Source: Dromaius novaehollandiae (lineage: Eukaryota > Chordata > Aves > Casuariiformes > Dromaiidae). Taken from it: a DNA stretch of 64,000 bases. The position numbers and the translations under genes are program-made. The notes under the pieces were generated by a model. That model was not told the origin of the DNA. It searched no databases and worked only from the letters and a program-made list of their open reading frames with translations. Shown in pieces: positions 33,331 through 45,511 of the stretch; the stretch's first letter is position 1, and every line of letters starts with the position of its first letter. The stretch spans positions 18,744,501 through 18,808,500 of the forward strand of contig NC_088113.1 in assembly GCF_036370855.1 (NCBI RefSeq). The letters are read 5' to 3'.

Positions 33331-36180
33331 TGGACCTTGTATGTACTGACTGCGGAAACTGTTTGTTGCAACCTTTAAGAGCTTGACTCCAGGGCTTGTC
33401 AGCACAATTTACTCCATTTACCCCTGTTCATGGATTTCTCTCTTTTTTTTATCCCATATTATTTAGTGACCACAGTTACTTCCCACACGTATAAACACTT
33501 CCCCTTGGAAGCTTTAATGAAAGCTGCTTTTAATTTCACATTGCCTTGGGTTATTCTTGCTGCTGATGGGCTGCTCCTTGTTGGGCACCAGGTTACTGTA
33601 AATGCTAAGAAACTGCAACCTTTTAAATTCTCGTGCTAAGACCTAATTCTAGCACCAGGCATCTACTCTAAGCTACCTGCGTAGCATCCACAGGCAATGT
33701 CAAGAGATAAGCGTCCCCAGAAGGCAACTTGTCCGCCGATTCTATGGTGACATGAATTACCCCTGGGAAACAGTTATCTATTATCCCTCAGCACGGAGAC
33801 AGCCTAAGCTTAATTAGCGGTCTAACTTTTAGATGGTGAGTTAGGTAAAATAATCTGTCTTTCAGTGATTTTTTTTTTTTGGCCTGGAGTGGGTGAGACA
33901 CGATTCACATGCAAGAATCATATTTGTGAAGCTGTGCTTTTCTCATGAAATCTTTTCTCTTTGCCCCGGATAAGTTTCCATCATCTTTCCATCAGAAATA
34001 TTTTTTTTCCTCATGCTCACAAAGACACGTGACGCTCACTCGCACCAATGCAAAACCAGAAAAACTACTCCATAAATTAGTTAAGAGGTTTTCCCAGGGA
34101 AAATGAAGAGGCAGAGAACGAGAAAGAAAGAAATATAATTTCCCCTTTTAAACTCTTGAATGAATGAAGATACCCTGTCCACGACCGCTATGATCTAGAC
34201 AGACCCCAGAAATCCAGATCACTGAATTGTGATGAACAAGTTCACAGGAATGGTGGGTCTCCAGTCTGTCCCAAACAATTCAGGTCTTGATCTCAAAATT
34301 AAGGACCACACTATATTTTTATATTTGGGTTAAAGACCTGCCGTCCTGTGCCTCCAAACATGGGGTAAACCAAGCTTGAATTTTAACAGCTGGTCCAAAC
34401 TAAACCCTGAACTTGGGGTAAAATCAGGTCTGAATGAAAATCAAGACTAAAACAAACCTTGGGTTGAAATCAAATAGAGCATTTCAGGCCAGCAACTGGA
34501 ATAAAGGAGAATGAATCACAGGCCAATGTAGGAAATGGACTGGACTCAGTAGAGAATCAGCAGATTTTTTTGGTGTAAAAAATCAGACTTTTCCAATCAG
34601 ACCGGACTGGTCACAAGGCGTCCTTGCCCAAGAGGATGCCCTCGCACCGCTGCCAGGCTGAGCCCCTCTCTGCTGGCCAGGCCCCAGCCAAACCCCGGCC
34701 CCCAGCCCCTCCGAGGGGCTTCAAAGGTTTTGGATAATATCCTGAAGTGCCTAAGTGGAAAAAATGAGCCTCGCTGCTACAGCAGGACCTGATGGGAATC
34801 ACACCGTGCGGAGCGGACACGCCACAGCCAGCGAACGGGTGGCTTGCAAATGAGCACGGAGGCACAGCTGGTGCATTTGCCTGTGCATCTTTGTTAAAGA
34901 AAACACCTCCCGCGCCTCCCCTCGCCACTCGGGGTGTTGCCTCTTGGCTAGAGCACTTCTCATGTCACTTCCGAAAAGCCTTTAATACCATGGAGGAGGG
35001 AAAAATAGTAGTTTCATTTCAGGCAGCTAAAAACAACCACTCGAAGTGCATTGGCCAGTCGAAACGTCCCCCTGCCACCAGCAACGTGGGGCAACCGTGG
35101 CCAGGGCCACGCGCAGAAACCAAGTGCTGGAAGTCGCCTGCCTGAACAACGCTGCTCCCAGGAAGGGAATTTTGTGAGACTGGCCCTTGTCTCCCTGGAA
35201 AAGGAGAAGGCTCCCCGAGATCGGCAGGGATATCGATGCAGAGCTGGTGCAAGAAAGGGATTATCTCCGTGGAACGAAAACCAAAGGTTGGGTATCAAAC
35301 TGAGGGGGAACGCAGATGTACGAATAAAAGCACCGCGGGACAAGAGAGCAAACAGGGGCAGGTTCAAAACCAAAGGCTAGGCTAAAGCAGGGATGTGACT
35401 ACATAAATAAAAAGACGCCTGCTAGAAGCACCTGTTTTCCTTGTAAAAAGAAAAACAAAGGGTGGTTAAGGCAGTAATAGCACCTCCTCCCACTGTGTAT
35501 CAGTCGTTCGCATTTCCCGGGGTTATCAGCTTTGTGCAGGACTCTTGCTGAGGCAGAAGCCTGTGGGCTGAACGGTGCCAGAGATGCAGAGGAAGCAGCA
35601 GAGCACAGCCCTGGGATGACACTTACTGTTGCAGATCGGCGTTTTCACAGACAGGGCCAGACTCTTGGTTGGAGTCTTTGCCATCTCCCCGTTGCAGAGC
35701 TAGAAGCAAAGAGCATTTAGACAGAAGCTCAGAAAAAAGCAGCAAGCGCGTTCTGCAGAGAGGGCAAGTTTCCACAGCAAAGCATTTCATAAACCCTGGC
35801 CCAGATTCTCCCCCATGGCTCGACTGCACTCGGCGCAAGACAAGGGCTGGAGAACAAAGGTGGCTTGAAGCCACCTTTATGCTTCTGCACTCTGGAACCA
35901 GCCAGGGACCGGCTGGTCCCTGGGGCAGGTTCGAGTCGCCTCGGGCTACTGTAGCGGCAAGAGATTGCTAGGAAATAGCCAAGATGCAGCGACACCTCTT
36001 CTTGCATTGGCTGCCGCTGTCCCAGAGGGAAGCAGGAGGTGATGTGGGTGACCCCACCACGGCAGCGGAGGCTCCATCCTCCCAGGGACTCCGGGCGTGC
36101 ACGGAGAGAGCAAATGTCAGCGCGGGTGTCGCTGAGGATGTAGCGTGACGTGCTGCTCATTTAGGAAAGCAGCAAGCTGA
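33331..36180. other. Intergenic, no gene seen
   Basis: Unique sequence returning to higher GC at about 34600-36160. It contains TTAATTAGC at 33810-33818 and the paired inverted repeats at 35856-35923. Open frames on both strands at 34.6-36.2 kb overlap one another and show no recognisable protein. Confidence 0.45.
35856..35923. repeat. Two adjacent perfect inverted repeats
   Basis: AAAGGTGGCTT (35856-35866) and AAGCCACCTTT (35868-35878) pair around a single G. CCAGGGACC (35902-35910) and GGTCCCTGG (35915-35923) pair around GGCT; a weaker outer pair GAACC / GGTTC encloses the second. The element could be the remains of a small palindromic transposon or a structured transcript; I recognise neither. 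Confidence 0.88.
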
Positions 36181-37656
36181 GACTATCCGAGTCCAAATAT
36201 GGTGAGCCACTCACTCGAGTCAGTGTGTGTCCACAGGCAGATGCCTTGATCTTTTCTGTGCCTCAGGGCAAGGCGACTGGGGAAGGAGGTAAAAGGCAAT
36301 AAGATCTCACTAAAGATCAAATGCTGCTTCCAAATTTGTTTTAACTGTAAAAACAAAAACAAGTAAATATTTACAGACATACACATGAGCATGCAACTGT
36401 CAGGATGGTTGAGCATTAATTTTTTACATATTTTTATAGAAGTGATTGTGTTTCTGGGCTGAATCAGAATCCCACCGAGGGTAAAGAGGGGAGATTACTC
36501 GCCAGCCTGAGAACTTCCACAAGCAGCCTGGTCCTAACAAGTGCGCACAGAAGCTCAAAACGGAAAGGGAAACCTCTTGCCGGACAAGAGACTTTGGTTT
36601 TGCTTTTAATGAAATAAAAAGCAAGACAGACCCCAAACATCTGCAGAGGAGAGAAGCATTTCAGAAAAGGTGCTCTTTGCTATACTTCTCACCCTCCAAA
36701 AAAGGGTATTTGTGAACTGCTGCAAGAAAGTTTAGTGCTTCTCTTTGCAGGCACCTGGAAGAGGAGTCAAGCGACTGGGGAATAAGCTTGCCTATGCTGT
36801 GCAGCCTCCCAGTACCGAGATTATTCTATCCAGTGCCACATCCAATTGCAAAAGGGAATGTTAGGAGTAATAGAGCTCCTGTAACTAAAGTGTTTTCTGT
36901 CCTCAAATCTTTCAGGAAACTGATTGAGGCAAGAGAGGAAAAAAGCCAAGGGGAGAAAACTTGTTAGAAGTAAAATTGTATTTTCTTGGACATTGGAAAG
37001 GATGTAAAACTAACCCGGGGCCTCCAAGTCAGCAGCCATTTTAACATATTGCAAGAGATTTTCATCTTTTTCCCCTACAGCCTCAGTTTGGCTGTAAACA
37101 CCGAGCACACCCACTACGGCTGTCAGCTGTGTAGTCTGCTTTACACTGAAGCTGCCAGGAGATAAGAAATACTTAAGGTAGTATAATTCTCAAATTGGTG
37201 GCATAAGGATTTCTTCATGACATCTCTGCGAATGGCGCGATGCGTGACACTTACTTCAGGTATCAAGCAAGACTATCAGGTATCAAGCAAATCAATAAAA
37301 ATACAACCAATACATTTGTAATCCATTCAAAGGAAAGATACACTGGTTCTGCGTCGTTCTTACTACAACGTGGCCAGTGACAGAATGGGAAGCTAACAAC
37401 CTGTCCTGTCCCTTCCCAAGACCCTGATTTTTTTTAAGACAGTCAAATGTAACGATTTAAAATATTTTTGATGGATTTGTCATGTTGAGCAGGTCAGAGC
37501 AATTTTCCAGGAGTCCAACAGTTTGTATGCAATGACATTTGCTGTGCTACGGTCAAATGATATTGTACAAAGCTTCATGACAGCATAATAAAAACATCCC
37601 AGTAACACTACCAATGATCAGTGGAAAAAAACCCACATTGGAAAGACAGATATATT

Positions 37657-37676
37657 CATGTGTGCACACATGCATG
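37657..37676. repeat. Alternating pyrimidine-purine palindrome
   Basis: CATGTGTGCACACATG is a perfect 16-bp palindrome, and the alternation continues for 20 bp. It is followed by a TG/CA-rich stretch to about 37770. Such sequence can adopt left-handed or cruciform DNA. Confidence 0.85.
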
Positions 37677-38229
37677 GGTGTGATACATGTGAAAGCACTA
37701 CAAATGCACTACATCAGCATATCATGCATGTGGATGTGCATTTTCTACAGATACACATGCCCACACATACAGCCAGCTTTACCAGCGTAACCTAATTTTG
37801 CATTTTTTTTCAATAATCAATTGACTGCCGTTTGCTTGGAGGCAAATACAAGCACAATAAATTTCCCTACTGGTATCGGAAAAGAGGAGAAAATACTACC
37901 AGAGTATATGGAAAAGTTCAGCGCCAGTAAATGGGTAGGAACACCATTACTGTGATTACTGCTTGTGCAAAGATATGCCTGCCTCAGTGTCATCTCCGAT
38001 ACTACATCAAGCAAAGGCTGGTGGGGGCCTAGTAGTCCTGTCGCCCAACTGAATGTGACCTTTTTTGGGTGACCGCGTCGCGGTTCTGGTGGGGGTTTTC
38101 CTCCTCCTATGAGAAAGCATGAATAAATAAGAAGCGCAGATCCTAGGATGCAAAGTGAGGTATTAATAACGGCAGAAATTAAATAAAAAGCTTCCCCCCC
38201 CCCCTTTTTTTAAAGGTCAGCATTACAAC

Positions 38230-38480
38230 TTTTATGGCATTTGCAGGAGAAAATGGAAGGGGCTAAATATCTTTGGATGTGGAGAGTTTTAAGCCACGTA
38301 ATGATGGCGATAAAAATCTATAATGTCAGTTGCCTTGTGGCAATCAACAAACATTTCGCATTATGCTTGCATCTTAAGGTTTGCGGCCAAAAAACAGATT
38401 TGCCTCTGTCTCATTAAAATAACGAATGCAGTCCGAATGGATCTGCAATGATTCACTGTACGTCACACTAAATCACAACG
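38230..38480. promoter_or_regulatory. Candidate conserved noncoding element
   Basis: Repeat-free block with GCCACGTAATGATGG, AAAATCTATAATGTCAG, CAATCAACAAACATTTCGCATTATGC-type words (given in part) and CATTAAAATAACG. Isolated CpGs are retained within an otherwise CpG-poor 7-kb region, which often marks sequence under constraint. Judgement by eye. Confidence 0.3.
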
Positions 38481-41400
38481 CTTTTTGGAGCCAACTGACT
38501 ATGGCCTCATTACTTTAGACAAAAGTGGGCTTGGAGGAAAAAAATGGGGTGATGTTTTTTTGCTCAGCCATATTTTTCCCTTTGATATACTTAAGGCAAA
38601 AGAGCAGACAGGTTTTTTCCCATCGGTGGCTGTGGAAGGTTGGGTTATATGCATAGTACAATTCCATATTAATATATGTAAACACAGGCAATGTTAGTGC
38701 TAGCGCAGGGAAACAGAAATTAAGCCAATATAAATGTCATTGATGAGGCAAATTTTAATGAACATCAATCACTGATGAAATTAGAGACTTAAAAATGAAA
38801 AGAAGCTGTTAAATAATACAAAAATACATATTTAACGGTTCCATTTGGGCAGGGAGCTTGAAAAGTAGCATGTTTTCATTCCCTGTTGTATAAGACCTTA
38901 CGTATTTGTGGTTTGCCTTCTGCTCGTCTTTGCTCTGCATCTTCACTACCTTAAGTATAACATAAAAAAAATTACAAATCCCTTTTTTCTTTTTTGTCTT
39001 AAACAGCTTGCATAAATACCGCTACAAATCGCTGTATTCTAATACTAACACTTCAGATTAGTCTACTTAGCTTTCAGGAAATTTTGAGAATTATGCTTGA
39101 AACTTTATCAATTGGGGAATAAACATTAGCTCAAATTTTACTGTTCTTAATTTTGGTTAAGAAGATTTAAAAGATTAGATTGCTTTAAAACCGTATGCAT
39201 TTATAAATACAAATAAGAATTTGAGGTAACAGGTAAAAGAATGAACATTCATGTGAGTTTTGACTATGAAAACACTATATAAAGGTCATGGTGAAAATCA
39301 TACTTTGAAATGTCTATAAATGAATGGCAGAGATCTCAAATACATTCTTCGTTTTGATAAATATCTTCATTTTCTTTTATAAATATATGCTTTATCATAA
39401 AGAGAAAATGCTTGGTGCTAAGCTATTTAAAAAAAATACATGCAAACATATCACTAATCTGATAGCAAAATATTTTGATATATACCCATTAGGACTTTTT
39501 TATTTCAGAGAGGAGAACAACTGAATGAGAATTCATGGAACAACTGATTTAAATGTTACAAATCCCTGAATTTTTCATCTCCCTTTGAATGGAATGCCAA
39601 AGGGGATTAAAGACTAAAGATGTATCACAAACAAATTTACATTATTAAAATTACTATAATCAGAGTCTTTTCTAGCATTAATCAGGATTAGTGAAAACAA
39701 ACAAAAAAACTTTTCTACTTTGCAGTACTAATCAAAATTCTATCAAATGATGGATAACAGAGTAAAAGTAGTTTTAAAAATTAAAAATACCAGTTGGCAT
39801 ATTATAATATTCTTTAAAATATTTTCACCCGCTTGGGATCAGAACAGCTCTTGCAATGTTTTACATGCTAAGTCATATGGCAAGCAACAACACGTAAAAA
39901 CCATGCTGATAAATTTCAATAATGGTGTAAAGTCCAACCTCTTGTATTTGGGAGCATGTCGAAGAAACACACCATTTCGGTTACATGCACATCATCCACA
40001 ACCGTGTCTGGTTTGCTAAGAGGAAGCAGAACACCTTGCTTTCGATGCATTAGCACTACATTTCAAGAGACTTAGTATATAGAAAGATGCAAACACTTTT
40101 CAAGCTATTTCACTTGCCCCTTAAGTGTTCCAAATTATAAATACGCGGTGTTATGTCTTGGTGGTCCCTAGTGCTTTGCAGACTAGCCTTATAAAAGCAG
40201 AAGGGAGAGGTATAAAACCAAATGCTGGATTTTGTCTTTTTAAATTATATGCTAAATTTATCTGAGTTGTGGAAAACTAGAGTAGAGCCTTACTGTCCAG
40301 AATGTGGTACGTGAGGAGTCAGCCTGCCAATACAGGCACTATTACCCTTACACTACTGAATTGGCAATAGACAGGTTTGCTCTAAAGAAACATGTAGGCT
40401 TTTAAGAGAGGTCTTCATTCACCGGTGCCTTACTCATGACAGTGAAGCTACAAGGCTAGCACAGTAAAAGGATAAAACTTGTACAGATTTTTCTGGTCCT
40501 CTGCAGTCTTTTAGAGGGCAACATTATGCTGGTTTCAGAAGCCGCTGCTGTGCTCTGGAGCATCAACCCCATCTTGCTTTCACCAGAAATGCTGTGAAGT
40601 AGTAATACAGCAGCAGGATTGGTCCCTACATTCATTTCATTCTTCAGCTTCTATATATACATTTCTATGATTTGTTTTCAAATAAAGAACAATCCTGAAC
40701 ACAATCTGCGAACAGTGACCATCCGCTTTGTAAAGTCCGGGAAGCAAGCTCAGCAAGGCAGCAACATTTGGATATTCTGACTTTCCGTCAGAAAAGCAGC
40801 TATACATACTTAAAGGACAAGAGAGACAACATGATTCTCACTACTTCTTTCTATAAACCGCAAGTGATTGAACAACTTTTTGCTGATACCCAGCACAGAT
40901 AGCTGCCTTCCGGGCCCTCCGTCTTCAAACCTGTTGCTTCCCCGTATTTGGTTAAACAAGATTTTACCTTGCAAGCTGCTCAAGACTGCTAATGTCAAAT
41001 CTTGACTGATGCAATGCAAACTGAAAGCAGTTTCCAACTTCCTATTAATAAGATGAGATTGATGAGTAAAACGTTAGTTTTGGTTAGTGACTAGAATTAT
41101 GTATCTCTCAGAAGCAGACAGTTGAGCAGCATCTCCTCTTTGCATCTCTTCCTAATGACATCTCATACTGATTATTCTTGAAGTTTAAAGAAACACTAAA
41201 TGAGCTTAGAAAACAATATATTATCTTTAATTAAAAGTTGGCATTTGGTGCGTTTTCTATGAAGTATGAACATACCAAGATATCCAAGATAACAAGGTTA
41301 GACAGAATACATGATCTGTATTTCAGTTCCATCTGAGCATACACCATAAATCCTTCCTTAAAAAAAGAAAAAAAGCAGCATATTTTACAAGAATATTTTA

Positions 41401-43889
41401 GCAGAATAAAAGATTTTCAGCATATTGAAGTCCACTCTTTATATTCTCTGAAACAGCAACCAAAAGCAGACAGTTAAATCCTAACATGGAATACAAAATC
41501 AAAGTTTTTTCATACGCCAGAGAAGGGGAAAACCAAATGAGAAATTACAGGATCTCATCCCCAAGACAACCATGCACATTTGCACGGTTAACACTGACGG
41601 TTCGCACACACAAATGCAATAGTCAGATGCTGGCTTATCCCCTCCGCACCGCCCCAACAAAACCTTCTTTCCTGCAGTTTTAGGCATTCACTTGGCAGCG
41701 TTTTTAGCAGCAGCACAACACAAAGCGCAAATCATACTGAAATTGATGCCTTCCTGTCAACAAGAGATGAGAAGGGCTCAGTATGGGTTTCAGCTCTGTA
41801 TAAAAATTAGAGTTAAAATACTGCAAGTCCATGGTGGCCAGAAACAACTCGCAGAACTGAACTTTCAGATTAACTGAGAAGTTAGTCAAGTTTGTTTAAC
41901 ATTAATTGGGTATCTGTTGCAGGAAAAGGAAGCGTTACTATTAGACTTTTTTTAACATTTGAATTAATAGAACTGTACTTCTTCAAAGTACATTTAAACA
42001 ATGTTTTACGAGTTACTCCAGTATCGCTTTGATAAGTTCTACATTTTTCCTTTTTAATATCTAGCCCTTTAACCGTACTTAGATACTCAAGCTTGCGACT
42101 TTCTCTATGCAATTTTCTTTACTGCAGGTTTTATCTTCTGTATTTGAAATTCAGTGTTTTAGCCTTCTGAGTACAACATCATTTGATTCTAAGTGGTTTC
42201 CCAAAAGAGCCTTTTGAATATTTCAAGGACTCTCAGAAGGTAGATTTTCTTTTTTAGTCTCCAGATAGATATGGTAATATAAGCAAGCTTTCTTCTCATG
42301 GAAATTGTAGGAAAAGAGTTAAATAATCACTGTACTAAAAACATAGTTCCAAAATATAACTTTTTTCTAAGACTGACGATTTTTCCAGGCTCTGAAATTA
42401 CAGGTGAGTCACTTTTTTGGTCGTAATTATTTTAAAAAGAAGCAATTATAAAAACTGTTATTAGTACAAGTCTTTGACAAAATGAAATCCATATTTAATA
42501 TTAAACTTAGGTAATTTATTTTCCAGCTATTTTAAGTCTCAGTGAAAACAGAACAGTTAAACTATTCTCCATTTAAATATCCCCAACTGCTCAATTTCCA
42601 GTAATTTTAACCAAAATTAAATATTTACCTTAAAATCGTGATTCTGTGCTAAACTGACCCTGAATTCAGAATAGTTTTAGGCAGCAACTCAGTCTGCAGA
42701 ATTTTAAGTGACCTTTGCTGATTTGCAGTTTCCAGTCATTTTTGCTTTAGTAGGGGATTTGGTTGGCTTTAGCTTCATCAGATGCCTTGCAAGAATATTT
42801 TCAAGACTTTTTTTATGGAAAGAGGTACAACAGATAAACTGTTCTGTAAAACTGTTCTGTAAAAAAAGACAAAATGAAGATGTAAAAATGGAAATGAGCA
42901 GGAACCAGTTTTAAGCATATGTCTTTACGAATGAGGCTTAATCACACACTTCATTTTCCAAACACAAAAAGTCTCTTGGAAATGTATTAATTAAAATTAA
43001 GTGCCATAGACAAGCAGCTTTAGAGGGACGGCAGTCCTTTTCAAATTAGCATAACAGTAGCGACAGCCATGGAAATTGGTTTAATAACCTTAAATAGTTA
43101 CACCCCAACCCTAACACAAATGGCCACGGACAGCTCCAGCCCCTGGGGCTGCGGCTGTACCAGTTTACGTGGTTGTTCTGACATTGGGTGGGTAACTCCG
43201 AGCTGAACACAAATCACTGAACGCACCTCAATTATGATTATATAATGATTAGTGAAGCATACAAGGCACCAAAGCATTAAATGTAATAAAACAGAAAACC
43301 CAAGCAAACCAACACAACAACAAAAACTTAGCCGGTATGGGACTCACTTGGTAACTCGTAGCAATGCAGCCAGCACTTGGCAAGAGATTATTACTTTAGT
43401 GATGATATTTAAGTGGCCCGAAGCCCACACAAGTCTACAGTCAAGTTGTAGATACAATAGAAAACCAAGCAAAAGGGAAAAGCAGTCTTTAAGCAATTTC
43501 CTTCCCTGCCGTGTTTTAAATGGGTGCCCTTGGAGCTGAGCTGAAAGTACAATAACCCCTTTTAAACACAACTCCAGCTTCGAGGGCAAAGCCCTCCCCA
43601 GCAAGTGTCCAAGCGCACAAGGTCAGTCTCTACCTACGTAACTGTAAATGCTGGGCTTAAGTGACATTTTCTGTGTGCTCAAGATCCATGAGACAAACTG
43701 GAGAAAAGGCAAAATCCTGCTGATAAGGAGTCAGATGTCCAGAAGCTTTTTAAGCTTTTTCATTTACCTAACTACCACGCTGACCCTCTGCAAAGGACTG
43801 CTTTGCTTTGCTGCCGTCCCTGTTCAACCTTACTTCAGCAGGAGCTTTGCTTAGACTGCCAACTGGATTAGAGACATGTAGGACAGAGA

Positions 43890-44707
43890 GCAGGTATTCA
43901 TGTCTTTTATTTATTATAAATACATATAAATACGTTAAGTGACCTTTTGTTTTGTTTACCATGATGAGAGATGACTTTGGAAAACATCCGAAAACTCAAC
44001 CAAGCTGAGCAACAGGCAAAAAAGCAGGCAGCAGAATACAATCAAGGATTTCTCTCAGTTCACGAATGGGTTCTTGCTTTGTTTTAAAAGAAAGAACACA
44101 TAAATGCATCTTATTCAGAAGCACCTGTGGTTTTATCGGTACACCACGCTCCCCCCTCCCGTGAGCCGACCGACTGACATTTGGGATTGGCAGGTACAGT
44201 CAAATCCCAGCTGGGTGCACAGGACCCCCCTGCTCCAGATGCGACTCTGAAACCTTGCATAGCTCTGGGGCCTTTTTGTTTTTTCCCTTCCTTCTTTTTG
44301 AAAAACTTTTTACCCAGGTCGATCATTCTAAAGGAAACCAGCTGAGGTTTCTTTTCCAGCTCCACCTCTCCCTTTCTACAGTTTTGTTTAGAAACTGCTG
44401 GAGAACTGTGCGGTGAGAGCAAGCGGCAGGGCAGCGTTACGCTCGCAGTCTGTTAACAGGCTGGGAAGGAAATAACTCTACACAAAGTTGAGCCGGGGAG
44501 GGGGGGGGGTTAAATTAAATGAATTTTAAAGTGTGTTTGAGTCCAAATAAACTGCCAAATATTTCCAAACCGGGGGAGGGGGGGTGTTGCAGTTATTTAA
44601 GAAAGACAAACAAAAAGAAAACCCGGACTTAACTGATGGTAGGAAGCCAGCGGGAAGAAAAGCGCGCCGAAAGACAACGCGACCCGACGGCCCCCCCCCG
44701 GCGGGAG
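43890..44707 (-). other. BHLHE23: Probable BHLHE23 3' UTR
   Basis: Noncoding sequence between the TGA stop and the paired AATAAA signals. It contains three G/C homopolymer tracts: nine C on the plus strand at about 44691-44699 just past the stop, a G7 run at 44578-44584, and a G10 run at 44500-44509. In the transcript the last two become C-rich tracts. The boundary depends on the polyadenylation call. Confidence 0.45.
43906..43915 (-). terminator. BHLHE23: Probable BHLHE23 polyadenylation signals
   Basis: Two overlapping AATAAA hexamers on the minus strand (43906-43911 and 43910-43915 read as TTTATT on the plus strand). They lie about 790 bp beyond the stop codon and are the first canonical signals found downstream of the gene. 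Confidence 0.5.
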
Positions 44708-45385
44708 TCAGGGCTTGTCGCTGCAGTGTTTGCAGAGGGCGGAGGCGGCTCCCGTGAAGGCAGTGCATTTCTCGGGGCAGCCGGGCACGGCGCCGCCGCC
44801 GAAGGGGTAGACGGCCGACTGCGCGAAGGGGTTGAGGGTGGCGGGCAGCGGGGCGCCCAGCGCCTGCCCCTGGTTCAGGTAGGCCACCAGCCGCCGCATC
44901 TCCTCCAGGGCCTGCGCCTGCATGAGGATGTAGTTCTTGGCCAGCAGCAGCGTGGCGATTTTGGAGAGTTTCCGCACCGAGGGGCTGTGCGCGTAGGGGA
45001 TGACGGAGCGCAGCCCGTCCAGGGCGTCGTTGAGGTCGTGCATCCGCCGCCGCTCCCGCGCGTTGATGCTGAGGCGCAGCGAGCGCTGCTCCTTGGGCTT
45101 CTTGCCCAGCGCGCCCGCCTTCAGCTTGCCCTCCCGCTCCAAGGCCGCGCCGCCCTTCCCCGCCGCCTCGAAGCCGTCCTCCTCGTCGCCGCTCTGCTCG
45201 CCGCTGCTCTCCGCCGACTTGCCCAGCGCCCCGCCGTGGAAGTCCGCCCCGCCGCCCCCCGCGTAGGCCCCCCGCGGGCCCTCGCCGCCGCCGCCGCGCA
45301 CCGCGCCGTAGGCGAAAGCCGACGGGCCGTAGCCCGGGGCCAGCGCCAGGTACGCCTCGCCGCCCAGCGACTTGAGCTCGGCCAT
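44708..45385 (-). CDS. BHLHE23: BHLHE23, class E basic helix-loop-helix transcription factor (BETA4/bHLHb4)
   Basis: A single-exon frame of 225 residues, stop TGA. The basic region spans about residues 101-115 with NARERRRM and the E-box-contacting Glu at 111 followed by Arg112-114; helix 1 is about 116-128, the loop AHSPS about 132-136, and helix 2 about 138-165 with [18 protein letters not shown]. This core is that of the OLIG/BHLHE22/BHLHE23 group. The N-terminal [13 protein letters not shown], the acidic [11 protein letters not shown] (61-70) and the C-terminal LCKHC pick out BHLHE23. It is a nuclear repressor needed for rod bipolar cell maturation in mouse retina and is also expressed in brain and pancreas. 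The start codon sits in GCCATGG (strong Kozak), with no upstream ATG between it and the predicted TSS. Residues 31-58 and 74-98 are Gly/Ala-rich and fast evolving. The length is normal for the family and the gene looks intact. Confidence 0.96.
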   Translation of the reverse strand: MAELKSLGGEAYLALAPGYGPSAFAYGAVRGGGGEGPRGAYAGGGGADFHGGALGKSAESSGEQSGDEEDGFEAAGKGGAALEREGKLKAGALGKKPKEQRSLRLSINARERRRMHDLNDALDGLRSVIPYAHSPSVRKLSKIATLLLAKNYILMQAQALEEMRRLVAYLNQGQALGAPLPATLNPFAQSAVYPFGGGAVPGCPEKCTAFTGAASALCKHCSDKP

Positions 45386-45487
45386 GGCCGCGGCGCGGCC
45401 GGGGACGGGGCGGGGGGGGTCCCGCCGGCGCCGAGGAGGAGGAGGAGGCGGCCGCGCCGCGCTGCGCCCGGGCTGGGGGCGGGCTGT
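45386..45487 (-). other. BHLHE23: Predicted BHLHE23 5' UTR
   Basis: About 100 nt between the TSS expected roughly 25-30 bp after the TATA box and the ATG. It is extremely GC-rich, lacks upstream ATGs, and has a (CCT)n tract (plus-strand GAG repeats at about 45432-45449). The plus strand carries closely spaced G runs at 45401-45419. Confidence 0.5.
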
Positions 45488-45511
45488 GAGGGCGGCGCGG
45501 CCCCGCCGCCC

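Larger units (their letters stand above)
36181..43905. other. AT-rich intergenic block
   Basis: About 7.7 kb of AT-rich, CpG-poor DNA between SLC17A9 and BHLHE23. No coding evidence. It includes a 15-bp direct repeat (TCAGGTATCAAGCAA at 37256-37270 and 37276-37290), an alternating pyrimidine-purine palindrome at 37657-37676, a C11-T7 tract (38194-38211) and a 13-bp tandem duplication (about 42836-42861). The segment 38230-38480 looks like a conserved element and is listed separately. Confidence 0.5.
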
